Source of the DNA: Nocardia cyriacigeorgica
GTDB lineage: Bacteria > Actinomycetota > Actinomycetes > Mycobacteriales > Mycobacteriaceae
Direction of reading: 5' to 3'
DNA: 64,000 nt
NCBI RefSeq assembly: GCF_005863245.1
Contig: NZ_VBUT01000001.1
Span: 186,001 to 250,000, forward strand
The position numbers and the translations under genes were made by a program. This document shows, in pieces, positions 30,399 to 38,863 of the stretch (the first letter of the stretch is position 1; every line of letters starts with the position of its first letter). The notes beneath the pieces are model-generated. The model did no database searches, had not been told where the DNA came from, and was given only the letters and a program-made list of their open reading frames with translations.

Positions 30399-30737
30399 CT
30401 AAACCAACCAACTCTTCCGCTGGTAGTACTGCGCCTCTTCATCGTCCTCATCGACCGGGGCAACCACGTCCTTGCCTCGTCTCGCCGCCATCGACCGGGC
30501 AATCGCGTCGCGCTGCTCCTGGGCTTCGGCCTCGAGCCGCTCACGCTCTTCTGCTTCTGCTCGAGCTTTCTCTTCAGCTTCTGCGGCTTCAGCATCAGCC
30601 ACTGCCATTGCCTGGAAAAGTTCCGCACTGCGGGCTTCGAGTCGGCTCTCGAGTTCTTCCTCATCCTCTCTGATCGCGGCTAAGCGTCGACGATGAGCTT
30701 CGAGGATCTGTTCGATTCTGTCATCGGTGTTACTCAT
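30399..30737 (-). CDS. Coiled-coil protein at the end of the Esp-like operon
   Basis: 112 residues from ATG 30737, which has GGGG five bases upstream. Almost entirely a charged helix with Ala/Glu/Arg heptads (DAEAAEAEEKARAEAEERERLEAEAQEQR), ending in an acidic segment and QYYQRKSWLV. No membrane or signal segment. It follows the EspB-like gene by 27 bases, so is likely co-expressed and might be a chaperone or scaffold for the secreted partner; this is inference. No family recognised. Confidence 0.7.
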   Translation of the reverse strand: MSNTDDRIEQILEAHRRRLAAIREDEEELESRLEARSAELFQAMAVADAEAAEAEEKARAEAEERERLEAEAQEQRDAIARSMAARRGKDVVAPVDEDDEEAQYYQRKSWLV

Positions 30738-30764
30738 GGCCACCCCACTTATATTCCGGGTCGA

Positions 30765-32312
30765 TCACAACGGTCCAGCCTCCGAAAGCTCCGCGCCCGT
30801 ATCGAATGGCTGCGCCGGCGGCACTTCGGGCACTGGTGGTACGAGCGGCGGCACCGGCTCCGGCACGGGCTCCACCTCGGGTTCGCTAGGCGGATAGTCC
30901 TGCGGCAGGTGCTCGTTATCCTCTGCCCGCTTCCCGCCTGATGCTCCCGGCGGGGGCACCGAGCCCTGTCCGGATCCCGGTTGCGCGCCGTCAGCCTGGC
31001 TGTCGGCCGGTGACGGTTCAACTTCATCAGATTTGTTCTGATCGGTTACGACCTCGGGAATGCCCTGTTCGTTCAGTTCAACCTTGTAATCAGTTGTTGT
31101 TCCGTCGGGTTCGGTGACGACCATCTTCAACTGACCGTCCGGCCCCATCTCGAGCTTCACTTGCTTGCCGGCGAGATCCAGACCATTGCCCTCATCCGGC
31201 TGTCCGTCGCCGTCCTTATCCGCGTCCGGCTTCCCGTCGCCATCCTTGTCATTGTCTGGCACGCCGTCACCATCTGCGTCTACCAGCCCAGTGGCAGCGG
31301 TCTGCAACTGCTCGATCGCGCCGGTGACGCCCTCGGTGATCGATCCGGCCAGGGAGCTCAGGCCATCGCCGACAGCCGAGGCGACGGTCGTGATGAGTGG
31401 CGACAATTCTGTGGCGACATCGGCCAGAGTCGCCAACCCGCTAAGGGCTGAATCGATTACCGATTCCTCGTCGGTGTCTTCCTCAGTCACCTCGCTCGGT
31501 GTACTCGGTGTACTCGGTGTACTCGGACTGGGACTGGGACTCGGGCTCGGACTCGGGCTCGGACTCGGGCTGGGAGCGGCCGGTTCCGAAGGCATCGGGT
31601 AGGCATCGGTATTCACCCGGCCGAGCAGATCCGCCAGTTCGCCGTATACCAGGCGAATGGAATCCTCAGTTGAGCGGCACAGCGCGTTGAAGCCGTCTAC
31701 CTTGTTTTCCACGTGGGGCATAAAAATGTCACGCAACCATCGCTTTCGCTCTTCACGAGCCCCTTCTGTAAAACAGTGTTCAGCCTCATCGATAACTCGA
31801 TCCAGGTCCTTTCGCCCCGTGTTACCGGGAAGATCTGGCCCATTTTCATTCCAGTAGGCATCGACGGTTTTGGCTTTATGGACGAGGATCGCCCTAAGTG
31901 CACCGTCGACCGCGACCAGCTTTTCCCGCACGCCGGCTACGGTTTCCTTGTCCAACTCAGCTCTGGCCACTTGCTGATTGAGCATGCTGTGGGCAGCGTC
32001 GCCAGCGTCACCCTGCCATACTTCAGCGACCGCGGTGAGTTGCACCTTTTGGTTCTCGAGCTCTCCCCCGACCACGGACATGACTCTGTCGAACTCGTCA
32101 CCGATTCGCTGAAGGGTCTCGAGATCCATGCCACGTTCCCAGTCGTACTTCGCGTAAAGCGCTTCGACTGCGGGCATATCCGACCGGCCCATCCCGAACT
32201 TTTCGTGACAGGTTGCGTAACGTGCCAGGTACTCCTTGAAATACTGGAGGCCCGTTGCGCCGTCGTCCAGGATGTCCTGTGAAGTCGCGTTCTCCGCTGC
32301 GGTATATGTCAT
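30765..32312 (-). CDS. EspB/WXG-like type VII secretion substrate with Asp-rich repeats
   Basis: 515 residues. The N-terminal about 235 residues are helical with a WxG turn (VWQGDAGDAAHS, residues 99-101), as in WXG/EspB-type ESX substrates; a YAKYD match to YxxxD lies at 53-57. Next come a Pro-Ser repeat (248-272), an amphipathic Ser/Ala/Leu region, and three to four Asp-rich DxDGDGxxD units (345-374) like thrombospondin type 3/EF-hand calcium loops. A Pro/Glu-rich end follows. The last 11 residues, TGAELSEAGPL, nearly equal those of the upstream EspC-like protein. There is no ESX machinery in the window, so export by a distant ESX locus is inferred. Confidence 0.75.
   Translation of the reverse strand: MTYTAAENATSQDILDDGATGLQYFKEYLARYATCHEKFGMGRSDMPAVEALYAKYDWERGMDLETLQRIGDEFDRVMSVVGGELENQKVQLTAVAEVWQGDAGDAAHSMLNQQVARAELDKETVAGVREKLVAVDGALRAILVHKAKTVDAYWNENGPDLPGNTGRKDLDRVIDEAEHCFTEGAREERKRWLRDIFMPHVENKVDGFNALCRSTEDSIRLVYGELADLLGRVNTDAYPMPSEPAAPSPSPSPSPSPSPSPSPSTPSTPSTPSEVTEEDTDEESVIDSALSGLATLADVATELSPLITTVASAVGDGLSSLAGSITEGVTGAIEQLQTAATGLVDADGDGVPDNDKDGDGKPDADKDGDGQPDEGNGLDLAGKQVKLEMGPDGQLKMVVTEPDGTTTDYKVELNEQGIPEVVTDQNKSDEVEPSPADSQADGAQPGSGQGSVPPPGASGGKRAEDNEHLPQDYPPSEPEVEPVPEPVPPLVPPVPEVPPAQPFDTGAELSEAGPL
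31499..31574. repeat. Short tandem repeats encoding the Pro-Ser/Pro-Thr linker
   Basis: Three copies of the 9-base unit GTGTACTCG followed by repeated GACTCGGGCTCG units, all in frame in the EspB-like gene. Such repeats can change length by slippage, altering linker length by whole residues. Confidence 0.75.
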
Positions 32313-32343
32313 CGGACATCGCCCTCAGCCTGAGTCTTATCGA

Positions 32344-32709
32344 TCACAGCGGGCCCGCTTCGGCCAGCTCAGCACCAGTGCTGCCTACAGGAGACGTGAG
32401 TTGAACGCCGGTAGCCTGGAACTTCTCGACGTTCCCATCTTCGGTGGTTGCGTATGTGCTTGCGTTTGAAGACATCAGCGACCCAGACTTGTCAATCGCG
32501 GTTTGCCAATTCTTCAACCAAGTGGCTATCCGGGCCAGCCCATCGTGAATCTTGGTCCCCTCGCTGGCATAGAGACGTCCCGCCTGTGCGGGCCCGAACT
32601 CGTGGCGTTCGATGTCTGTCGCTCGATTGCCCAGTACGCTCGCCGACGCTCGCAGGTTGGATCCGATCTGCTGCAGGGTAGTCGGATCGACCTTGACGGT
32701 TCCTGCCAT
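32344..32709 (-). CDS. EspC-like type VII secretion target
   Basis: 121 residues from ATG 32709, with GGAGGGG six bases upstream. The N-terminal VKVDPTTLQQIGSNLRASA and the helix pair resemble the EspC/'type VII secretion target' family, which is secreted through ESX systems. A YxxxE export-type motif (YATTE) lies at 86-90 after the helical hairpin. The C-terminus TGAELAEAGPL matches the end of the next protein, encoded 31 bases downstream. The pair probably folds or travels together. Confidence 0.78.
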   Translation of the reverse strand: MAGTVKVDPTTLQQIGSNLRASASVLGNRATDIERHEFGPAQAGRLYASEGTKIHDGLARIATWLKNWQTAIDKSGSLMSSNASTYATTEDGNVEKFQATGVQLTSPVGSTGAELAEAGPL

Positions 32710-32891
32710 GCGCACCCCTCCGTTCTGACCTCCCGGGCATCGCGGCTGCCCGGGATATATGTGCTGGCTACCTACTTCGACGCATGCCATGCCGGTTCGG
32801 TTCCATCAGACCTGACCCGATGCAGCCAGACCTTCATCCCGGGGAAATCTACTGGGCCCGGCAGGGCAGGGCCAAGCGCTGGCGAACGCCC

Positions 32892-33203
32892 CTACTTCTC
32901 CCCCAACCGCCCCTCATCGGTCTTCCTCCACTCCCCCGACCCATCCGGATTCCGGTGGTACTCCCACGCCGCGTAATCCCCGTCGTCCTCGACGATGGTG
33001 ACGTGGTCGGCGTAGCCGTCGAGGTCGGTGTCGGTCCAGACGTGCATGCCGTCGTCGTCGGTGGTGGTGATGGTGTCGAGGATGCCGTCGCCGTTGATGT
33101 CCTGGGTGGGGCTGTTGAGTTCGACGGCGCCTAGGCCGTCCAGGGACGAGGATGCGTCGATGTCGGGCATATCCAGGCCGGGGAATTCACCCGAGCTGAT
33201 CAT
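32892..33203 (-). CDS. Small acidic repeat protein (DUF6802-like)
   Basis: 103 residues from ATG 33203, which has a perfect AGGAGGAG ribosome site. Built of Asp-rich beta units (DINGDGILDTITT, DTDLDGYADHVTIVED) followed by a Trp/Tyr-rich strand (AAWEYHRNPDGSGEWRK). Resembles short actinobacterial proteins that I recall as DUF6802; that name is from memory. The units recall calcium-binding or FG-GAP-like loops and echo the Asp-rich repeats of the EspB-like protein 580 bases downstream. No signal peptide is seen, so type VII co-export or a cytosolic role are both possible. Confidence 0.7.
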   Translation of the reverse strand: MISSGEFPGLDMPDIDASSSLDGLGAVELNSPTQDINGDGILDTITTTDDDGMHVWTDTDLDGYADHVTIVEDDGDYAAWEYHRNPDGSGEWRKTDEGRLGEK

Positions 33204-33370
33204 GGCTCCTCCTGAAACGGGGCTCGTGTGGGGCGCGGTCACCAGCCGAATGGCGGACGGCTACATCCTGTCATCCGCGTGCGGTCGCCGTCGAGTGCGC
33301 CGGCGCCGCTGTTTGTTCGGCGACGAGCAGGCGGCGACCTCGCATCGGGCGCGGTTCGGCTGCACGAGCA

Positions 33371-33400
33371 AGCGGCCGCGCGGTGGTTCGCGCGGCCGCT
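33371..33400 (-). terminator. Terminator hairpin after the small PspC gene
   Basis: Perfect 12-base stem AGCGGCCGCGCG / CGCGCGGCCGCT with a 6-base loop, 20 bases past the stop on the minus strand. Confidence 0.65.
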
Positions 33401-33419
33401 GTTCAGAGGGCCGGGCAGA

Positions 33420-33611
33420 CTACTCCTTCGGGATGATGATCCACAGCACCAGGTAGACCAGGAACTGCGGTCCGGGCAGCAGGCAGGACAACACGAAGGC
33501 CAGGCGGACGACGTTGGCGTTCCACCCGAAGTATTCGGCGATGCCGCCGCAGACTCCGGCGATCCACTTGTCGCTGGTGGAGCGGGTGAAACGGCGTGCG
33601 GGTGCGGTCAT
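33420..33611 (-). CDS. Small PspC-domain membrane protein
   Basis: 63 residues, essentially one PspC domain: DKWIAGVCGGIAEYFGWNANVVRLAFVLS followed by a membrane helix ending VLWIIIPKE. The ATG has GAGGAGAG just upstream. In enterobacteria PspC regulates the phage-shock response; actinobacterial stand-alone PspC proteins are less understood. It has its own terminator and is divergent from the ABC-F gene. Unlike the PspC/LiaF protein at the start of the window, it has no extra domains. Confidence 0.88.
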   Translation of the reverse strand: MTAPARRFTRSTSDKWIAGVCGGIAEYFGWNANVVRLAFVLSCLLPGPQFLVYLVLWIIIPKE

Positions 33612-33750
33612 GGGAGCTCTCCTCGGTGTCGATCGCTTCCCCATCCACTGTCCGCGAATCCGGCCGCCGCGGCATCGGTCCGGGTACTGATTCCCACCCT
33701 GATTTCCGCAGGCCCCGGACTCAGGGTGTCCACCGACACACGGCACACTC

Positions 33751-35397
33751 GTGCAGGTGAGCACCACTCTGCACGCGCGCGGCCTGTCCGCCGAACACGG
33801 CGAACGCACCTTGTTCAGCGGCCTGGACCTGACGCTCGCGCCGGGCGATGTGATCGGTCTGGTCGGCGTGAACGGCGCGGGCAAGTCGACGTTGCTGCGC
33901 ATGCTGGCCGACCGCAGGGCAGCGTCGGGATCCATCACGCTCAGCCCGCCGGACGCGACGATCGGCTACCTCGCGCAGGAACCCGAACGCATCCCCGGCG
34001 AGACGGTGCTCGAATTCCTCGGCCGCAGAACCGGCGTGACGGCCGCGCAGCAGACGATGGACGCCGCCGCGGAACGCCTGGCCGACGGTGGCGACGACGT
34101 ATACTCGCCCGCCCTCGAGCATTGGCTCGCCCTGGGCGGCGCCGACCTGGATCAGCGCGCGCTGGAGGTGGCCGACGAGCTCGGCCTGGCCGACAGCCTG
34201 CCCAATGGCCTCGACACCCCGATGACGGGCCTGTCCGGCGGTCAGGCCGCGCGTGCGGGTTTGGCCTCGGTTTTGTTGTCCCGCTTCGACATTCTCCTGC
34301 TGGATGAACCGACCAATGACCTGGATCTGGACGGGTTGGCCCGCCTGGAGCAGTTCGTCACCGGTGTCCGGGTTCCGCTGATGGTGATCAGCCATGATCG
34401 AGAATTCCTGGCCCGCACGGTGAATCGGATCGTCGAATTGGATCTGCCGCAGCAACGCGTCGACGTTTATGACGGCGGCTACGAGGCTTTTCTCGCCGAA
34501 CGCGAAATCGCCCGCAGGCACGCCCGCGAAGCCTTCGAAGAGTTCGCCGACACCAAGGCGAATCTCGAAGCCCGGGCGCAAATGCAACGCAACTGGCTCG
34601 AACACGGCGTCCGCAACGCGCGCCGGAAATCCCGCACCGACTCCGACAAGGCCGGCCGCAAGATGCGCGCGGAATCCACGGAGAAGCAGGCCGCCAAGGC
34701 CAGGCAGACCCAGCGCCGCATCGAACGACTCGAGGTGGTCGAGGAGCCGCGTAAGGAGTGGGAGCTGCGGATGACGATCGCCGCCGCACCACGCAGCGGC
34801 GCGGTGGTCGCCACCCTGTCCGAGGCGACGGTACAGCGCGGAGATTTCCGGCTCGGCCCGATCACCACGCAGATCGATTGGGCCGACCGCATCGTGCTCA
34901 CCGGCGCGAACGGCGCGGGCAAGTCGACGCTGATCGCCCTGCTGCTCGGAAAGTTGCTCCCGGACAGCGGAACCGCGTCGCTCGGTTCGGGCGTCGAAAT
35001 CGGCGAGGTCGACCAAGCCCGCGGCCTGTTCCGCGGTGAGTCGCCCCTCGCGCACACCTTCGGCACCGAAATGCCCGACTGGCCCGACGCCGACGTCCGC
35101 ACCCTCCTCGCCAAATTCGGCCTCCGCGGCCCACACGTCCAGCGCCCCTGCGAAACCCTGTCCCCCGGCGAACGCACCCGAGCCGCCCTCGCCCTGCTCC
35201 AGGCCCGCGGCGTCAACCTGCTCGTCCTCGACGAACCCACCAACCACCTCGACCTCCCCGCCATCGAACAGCTCGAGCAGGCCATCGACTCCTTCACCGG
35301 CACCATGCTGCTGGTCACCCACGACCGCCGCATGCTCGACTCGGTCCGCGCCACCCGCCGCTGGCATCTGGCCGAGGGCCGGTTGACCGAGCAGTGA
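33751..35397 (+). CDS. ABC-F family ATPase
   Basis: 548 residues with two ABC nucleotide-binding domains and no membrane part. Walker A: GVNGAGKST and GANGAGKST. Signatures: LSGGQAARAG and LSPGERTRA. Walker B: DEPTNDLDLDGL and DEPTNHLDLPAI. A charged linker (about 250-325) lies between them. ABC-F proteins act on the ribosome as translation factors or protect it from antibiotics; the subgroup here cannot be fixed by eye, so resistance is only a possibility. GTG 33751 or GTG 33757 could be the start. Confidence 0.93.
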   Translation: MQVSTTLHARGLSAEHGERTLFSGLDLTLAPGDVIGLVGVNGAGKSTLLRMLADRRAASGSITLSPPDATIGYLAQEPERIPGETVLEFLGRRTGVTAAQQTMDAAAERLADGGDDVYSPALEHWLALGGADLDQRALEVADELGLADSLPNGLDTPMTGLSGGQAARAGLASVLLSRFDILLLDEPTNDLDLDGLARLEQFVTGVRVPLMVISHDREFLARTVNRIVELDLPQQRVDVYDGGYEAFLAEREIARRHAREAFEEFADTKANLEARAQMQRNWLEHGVRNARRKSRTDSDKAGRKMRAESTEKQAAKARQTQRRIERLEVVEEPRKEWELRMTIAAAPRSGAVVATLSEATVQRGDFRLGPITTQIDWADRIVLTGANGAGKSTLIALLLGKLLPDSGTASLGSGVEIGEVDQARGLFRGESPLAHTFGTEMPDWPDADVRTLLAKFGLRGPHVQRPCETLSPGERTRAALALLQARGVNLLVLDEPTNHLDLPAIEQLEQAIDSFTGTMLLVTHDRRMLDSVRATRRWHLAEGRLTEQ

Positions 35398-35434
35398 GGC
35401 GGCCACCCGGGCTGCCGACCGATGACACACGTCC

Positions 35435-35440
35435 TAGTAT
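35435..35440 (+). promoter_or_regulatory. -10 element for the first Ser/Thr kinase gene
   Basis: TAGTAT lies 39 bases before the kinase start and fits the actinobacterial TANNNT -10. The TAGTATC context resembles elements upstream of the lipoprotein units at 51.6-58.5 kb. Confidence 0.4.
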
Positions 35441-35479
35441 CGACCCGGTTGACCGATCGGACGGGGGAAGGCGAGCTGG

Positions 35480-37165
35480 ATGCGTGAGGGTGATGTCTTC
35501 GCCGGCTACACGATCGACCGGCAACTGGGCCGGGGCGGGATGGGCGCTGTCTTTCTGGCGCGGCACCCGCGTCTGCCGCGCCGGATCGCACTCAAGCTGC
35601 TGAACGAGGAACTGTTCTCCGACAAGGAACTCCGGGCCCGGTTCGAACGCGAAGCCGACCTGGTCGCGCAGCTCGACCACCCCAATATCGTCACCGTCTA
35701 CGACCGCGGCGCCGACGACGGCAGGCTGTGGATCTCGATGCATTACGTCGACGGCGTCGATGCCGCGACCGTCGACCCGCGCACGCTACCCCCGACGCGT
35801 GCCGTCCAGATCATCGCCGAAACCGCCAAGGCACTCGACTTCGCGCACAGCAGAGGAGTGCTGCACCGCGACGTCAAACCCGCGAACATCCTCCTCGCCA
35901 ACGGCGGCAACGGCCAGGAACGGGTGTTCCTCACCGATTTCGGGATCGCCCGCATCGCCGGCGAAGCCAACCGGCTCACCCAAACCGGCACGTTCACAGC
36001 CACTCTCGCGTACGCGTCGCCGGAACAGCTCACCGGCGCGGACATGGACGGCCGGTCCGATCAGTACTCGCTGGCATGCACGCTGCACTGGCTGCTGACT
36101 GGTTCCGCACCTTACGAATCCACGCATCCGGCCACGGTCATCCAGGGCCATCTGCAACGGCAACCGCCGCCGGTGTCGACGGCTCGTGCCGGACTTCCCC
36201 CGGCCCTCGACGTCGTGTTGGCCCGTGCGATGGCGAAACGTCCGGCCGACCGGTTCGCCTCGTGTTCGGAGTTCGCGGAGGCGGCGCGGCGCGCGTTGGC
36301 CGGTGACGGCCCGCATCGATCTGCACCGCATATATCGCATTCATCGGCACCACATGCGTCGGTGGCACCGGGATCCGCCCCGCATATCGCGGCGCCTCCG
36401 ATGGCCGGTGCGCCGGCCGTCGGCCCGGGGCCTGCGAGCTTCCCGCAGCACATCCACGGCCATCCACCGCAGCAGAGTCCGATCCCACCGCGTCCGTTCG
36501 CCTATCCCCCGATGCCCCCACGCCGCCGTTCATACGTCGGCTTGTGGATCGGTCTCAGCATGATGCTCGTCATCGCTGTTGTCGCCGGCATCGGAACGTG
36601 GGTGGCGATCGCCAACCGCGATACCACTCCGCCCCAACGTGATATCGAGGAAATGCGACTGGCCTTCCCGAACATGCTCCCACCAGGTGAGGTTCCGGCG
36701 GGACAGACCTGGGCGCAGGGCCGTGGTTTCGGCGACATGGGTTGCAGCGCCACCGTGATGAACGACCGCAGCAGGCTCCACTGGACCTTCATTCACGGCG
36801 CCGCCCCGGACATGGGTAAGCCGACCGCCTACTGGGATTGCTACTACGCCGGCAGCTACATGATCCCGGAAGACATCATCCGCTGGCCGCAGATGCGAGT
36901 CTTCCGATACAAGTCGGCCTCCGAGGTACAGCAAGTCATCCAGGGCCTCGGGGCGAGCCCCGTCGAACAAGACCTCAACAACAACGGCAGACAGTACTCC
37001 AACGTCAAGGCGGGCTCCGAACCCACTTCTTCTCCGCGAATCGCGACGATCTTCCCGAACGACCCGAAGCGCGCGAACCTGCTGATCTACTCCTATGGCC
37101 TCGGCGCAAGCAATGACCCGTCGACCGAAAGGCGCCGGAGCCGGTCCGGTAGACGCCTCAGGTAG
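35480..37165 (+). CDS. Transmembrane Ser/Thr protein kinase (PknB-like), distinct ectodomain
   Basis: 561 residues. Kinase domain about 10-270: glycine loop LGRGGMGAVF, Lys39 in IALKLL, HRDVKPAN with Asp131, DFG 153-155 and the ASPEQL activation-segment end. A His/Pro/Ala-rich juxtamembrane region (about 280-350) and one membrane helix at 352-374 follow. The ectodomain (about 190 residues) has no PASTA repeats; it has Cys residues in MGCSATV and YWDCYYAG and probably binds a ligand in the envelope. The basic end (RRRSRSGRRLR) overlaps an HNH gene in another frame by 71 bases, so the natural C-terminus may have been altered. Confidence 0.9.
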   Translation: MREGDVFAGYTIDRQLGRGGMGAVFLARHPRLPRRIALKLLNEELFSDKELRARFEREADLVAQLDHPNIVTVYDRGADDGRLWISMHYVDGVDAATVDPRTLPPTRAVQIIAETAKALDFAHSRGVLHRDVKPANILLANGGNGQERVFLTDFGIARIAGEANRLTQTGTFTATLAYASPEQLTGADMDGRSDQYSLACTLHWLLTGSAPYESTHPATVIQGHLQRQPPPVSTARAGLPPALDVVLARAMAKRPADRFASCSEFAEAARRALAGDGPHRSAPHISHSSAPHASVAPGSAPHIAAPPMAGAPAVGPGPASFPQHIHGHPPQQSPIPPRPFAYPPMPPRRRSYVGLWIGLSMMLVIAVVAGIGTWVAIANRDTTPPQRDIEEMRLAFPNMLPPGEVPAGQTWAQGRGFGDMGCSATVMNDRSRLHWTFIHGAAPDMGKPTAYWDCYYAGSYMIPEDIIRWPQMRVFRYKSASEVQQVIQGLGASPVEQDLNNNGRQYSNVKAGSEPTSSPRIATIFPNDPKRANLLIYSYGLGASNDPSTERRRSRSGRRLR

Positions 37166-38579
37166 TGCGGTAAGCGGGCCCGCCAGTCCGATAGGCGACT
37201 CCGCAGGACCGACAGCCACCGCCACCAGACCGGTCGGCGACGATACTTCGGGGACGAGCACGCCTACCGTTCGAGCAGCAGGCACCGCCAGCACGACGGC
37301 CAAGACGATGCGTCCGGGTATCGACCTCGACAGCCTTCCTGGCGTATTCCCTGATTCCGTGGTCGGCCACGCGATGCCGGCAGCGGAACCGATCTCGGAC
37401 CCCGAACCCATGGGCCAGACCACGGGGGCTGATGCGGCCATCCGCCTCCACCAGACCGCCGCCAAGCCGATCAGCGACAATACCGCCCAGGCAAGCACGC
37501 ATACCGATCCAGCAGCAGGCACCGCCCACACGACGGCCAAGACAATCGGCCCGGCGATCGACCCTGACAACCTCGACGACTTATCCACCAATTCCGTGGT
37601 TGGCCAGGCGGATCCGCCAGTGGAGCCCGTCTCGGGCACCACGCTCACAGAGCATGCCTTGCTTGCCGGGGCAGCGATTCACGAGCACAGAACCGCCGCC
37701 CGGCCGGCCGGTTCGGGAGGCAGCCTTGCCGGTCAGAGAGACGCCGCCACCGACACCCTGATCGGCCACGCGAGCCGACCAGCATGGCGCGCTCCCGACA
37801 ACACGTCCGCAGAGCACGAGCTGCTGGCCGAGGCGGCCGCGCGCGACCACCGAACACCCGCGCAGCGTAATCACGACGCACTCAAAGCGATTCTGCAATC
37901 CGGGGTGATCGCGGAGCGGCTGGGCGCCCACCGCGGGGTTCCGGTCGCGACCATTCTCACCATGAGCATCGACGACGTCGAACGCGGCGCCGGCGTGGCG
38001 ACTACCGCGACCGGCGGCACCGTCCCCATGCGCGACGCGCTCGCCTTGGCCGAGCGATCACAGCCGTGGCTGGCGGTATTCGACCACGCCGGGTTACCGC
38101 TGCATCTGGGCCGGATGAAGCGCCTTGCCTCCAGAGAACAGCGGCTGGCCTTGATCGCCGCGTTGAAGGGCTGCTCCCGGCCGGGCTGCGACGCCCCGGC
38201 CAGCCTGTGCGCGGTGCACCATGTTCGCGACTACCGCAGGAATGGCATTACCGACATCGAAAACCTCACCCTCGCATGCGATTCCTGCCATGCATTGATC
38301 CACGACGGACCCGGTGGCTGGGCAACGGTGGTCCAAGGCCCGGACTCGCCCTACGCCGGACGCACGGCGTGGATCGCGCCGCCCCATATCGATCCACGCC
38401 GCGTCCCCCGGGTCAACCACCGCCACCACGCCCGGGAGCTCCTCGTCGAGGTACTCACGCGCATCGACCACCGCAACGAACGCGCTCGCGAACGACATCA
38501 CCGATGGCGCCGCATGCGTAGCGCCGACGCTCACAGCCGAGTGGACACGACCTCGACCCGGCATCACGCAGCTACGTAG
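37095..38579 (+). CDS. HNH endonuclease-domain protein of the 13E12/DUF222 type, N-terminal domain lost
   Basis: 494 residues as an open frame. The last about 240 residues match the C-terminal half of actinobacterial DUF222-HNH (13E12 repeat) proteins, with HNH motif CSRPGCDAP, CAVHHVRDY, NLTLACDSCHALIH. The normal DUF222 part is missing. Instead the first 260 residues are low-complexity and contain a 79-codon repeat (237 bp). The start has no ribosome site and lies inside the kinase gene. It may be a remnant of a mobile-type HNH gene recombined into the kinase 3' end; whether it is expressed is uncertain. Confidence 0.65.
   Translation: MASAQAMTRRPKGAGAGPVDASGSAVSGPASPIGDSAGPTATATRPVGDDTSGTSTPTVRAAGTASTTAKTMRPGIDLDSLPGVFPDSVVGHAMPAAEPISDPEPMGQTTGADAAIRLHQTAAKPISDNTAQASTHTDPAAGTAHTTAKTIGPAIDPDNLDDLSTNSVVGQADPPVEPVSGTTLTEHALLAGAAIHEHRTAARPAGSGGSLAGQRDAATDTLIGHASRPAWRAPDNTSAEHELLAEAAARDHRTPAQRNHDALKAILQSGVIAERLGAHRGVPVATILTMSIDDVERGAGVATTATGGTVPMRDALALAERSQPWLAVFDHAGLPLHLGRMKRLASREQRLALIAALKGCSRPGCDAPASLCAVHHVRDYRRNGITDIENLTLACDSCHALIHDGPGGWATVVQGPDSPYAGRTAWIAPPHIDPRRVPRVNHRHHARELLVEVLTRIDHRNERARERHHRWRRMRSADAHSRVDTTSTRHHAAT
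37275..37748 (+). repeat. Diverged 237-bp tandem duplication inside the HNH gene
   Basis: Copies start at 37275 and 37512 (shared start GCAGCAGGCACCGCC and shared inner GCACCGCC...CACGACGGCCAAGAC, plus ATTCCGTGGT at 37354 and 37591). A third, partial related segment starts near 37759 and joins the intact HNH coding part. Copies stay in frame. Confidence 0.75.
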
Positions 38580-38607
38580 TCACGCACGTATGAGCGCGAA
38601 GGGCGCA

Positions 38608-38642
38608 ACGTGAGTCCCGCGTTCAAGACTCGGGACTCACGT
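38608..38642. terminator. Bidirectional terminator between HNH and DUF397 genes
   Basis: Perfect 12-base stem ACGTGAGTCCCG / CGGGACTCACGT with an 11-base loop, between convergent genes. Confidence 0.7.
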
Positions 38643-38656
38643 CGACGCGTCAGCGC

Positions 38657-38863
38657 TCAGCTGCGATCGAACCTGCCGTCGGCGATCTCAGCGGTGAAGG
38701 CGTGCCATACGCTCGGGGCGAAGGTGAGCGCGCCGCCTGCGGGGTTCTTGGAATCGCGGACGCCGACCTGGTTGTTCGCGAGGAAGGCGACTTCGACGCA
38801 CTCGCCGTCGCCCTGGCTGTGGGAGCTCTTGAACCACTTGGTCGAGGCTGAATCGACAGTCAC
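38657..38863 (-). CDS. DUF397 protein, copy 1
   Basis: 68 residues, single DUF397 domain (KWFKSSHSQGDGECVEVAF, VGVRDSKNPAGGALTFAP, WHAFTAEI). GTG 38863 overlaps the TGA of a vestigial XRE-gene end by GTGA. DUF397 proteins typically follow XRE/DUF5753 regulators and act as small partners; no enzyme activity is known. It is the distal copy of a local duplication and keeps the more normal C-terminus (DGRFDRS). Confidence 0.9.
   Translation of the reverse strand: MTVDSASTKWFKSSHSQGDGECVEVAFLANNQVGVRDSKNPAGGALTFAPSVWHAFTAEIADGRFDRS

Noticed and set aside
31499..31574. CRISPR-like repeats
   Set aside because: The repeats are contiguous 9-12 base coding units without spacers; no CRISPR array is seen anywhere in the window.
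33721..35430. 569-codon minus-strand open frame
   Set aside because: Antisense to the ABC-F gene, which has two full sets of ATPase motifs.
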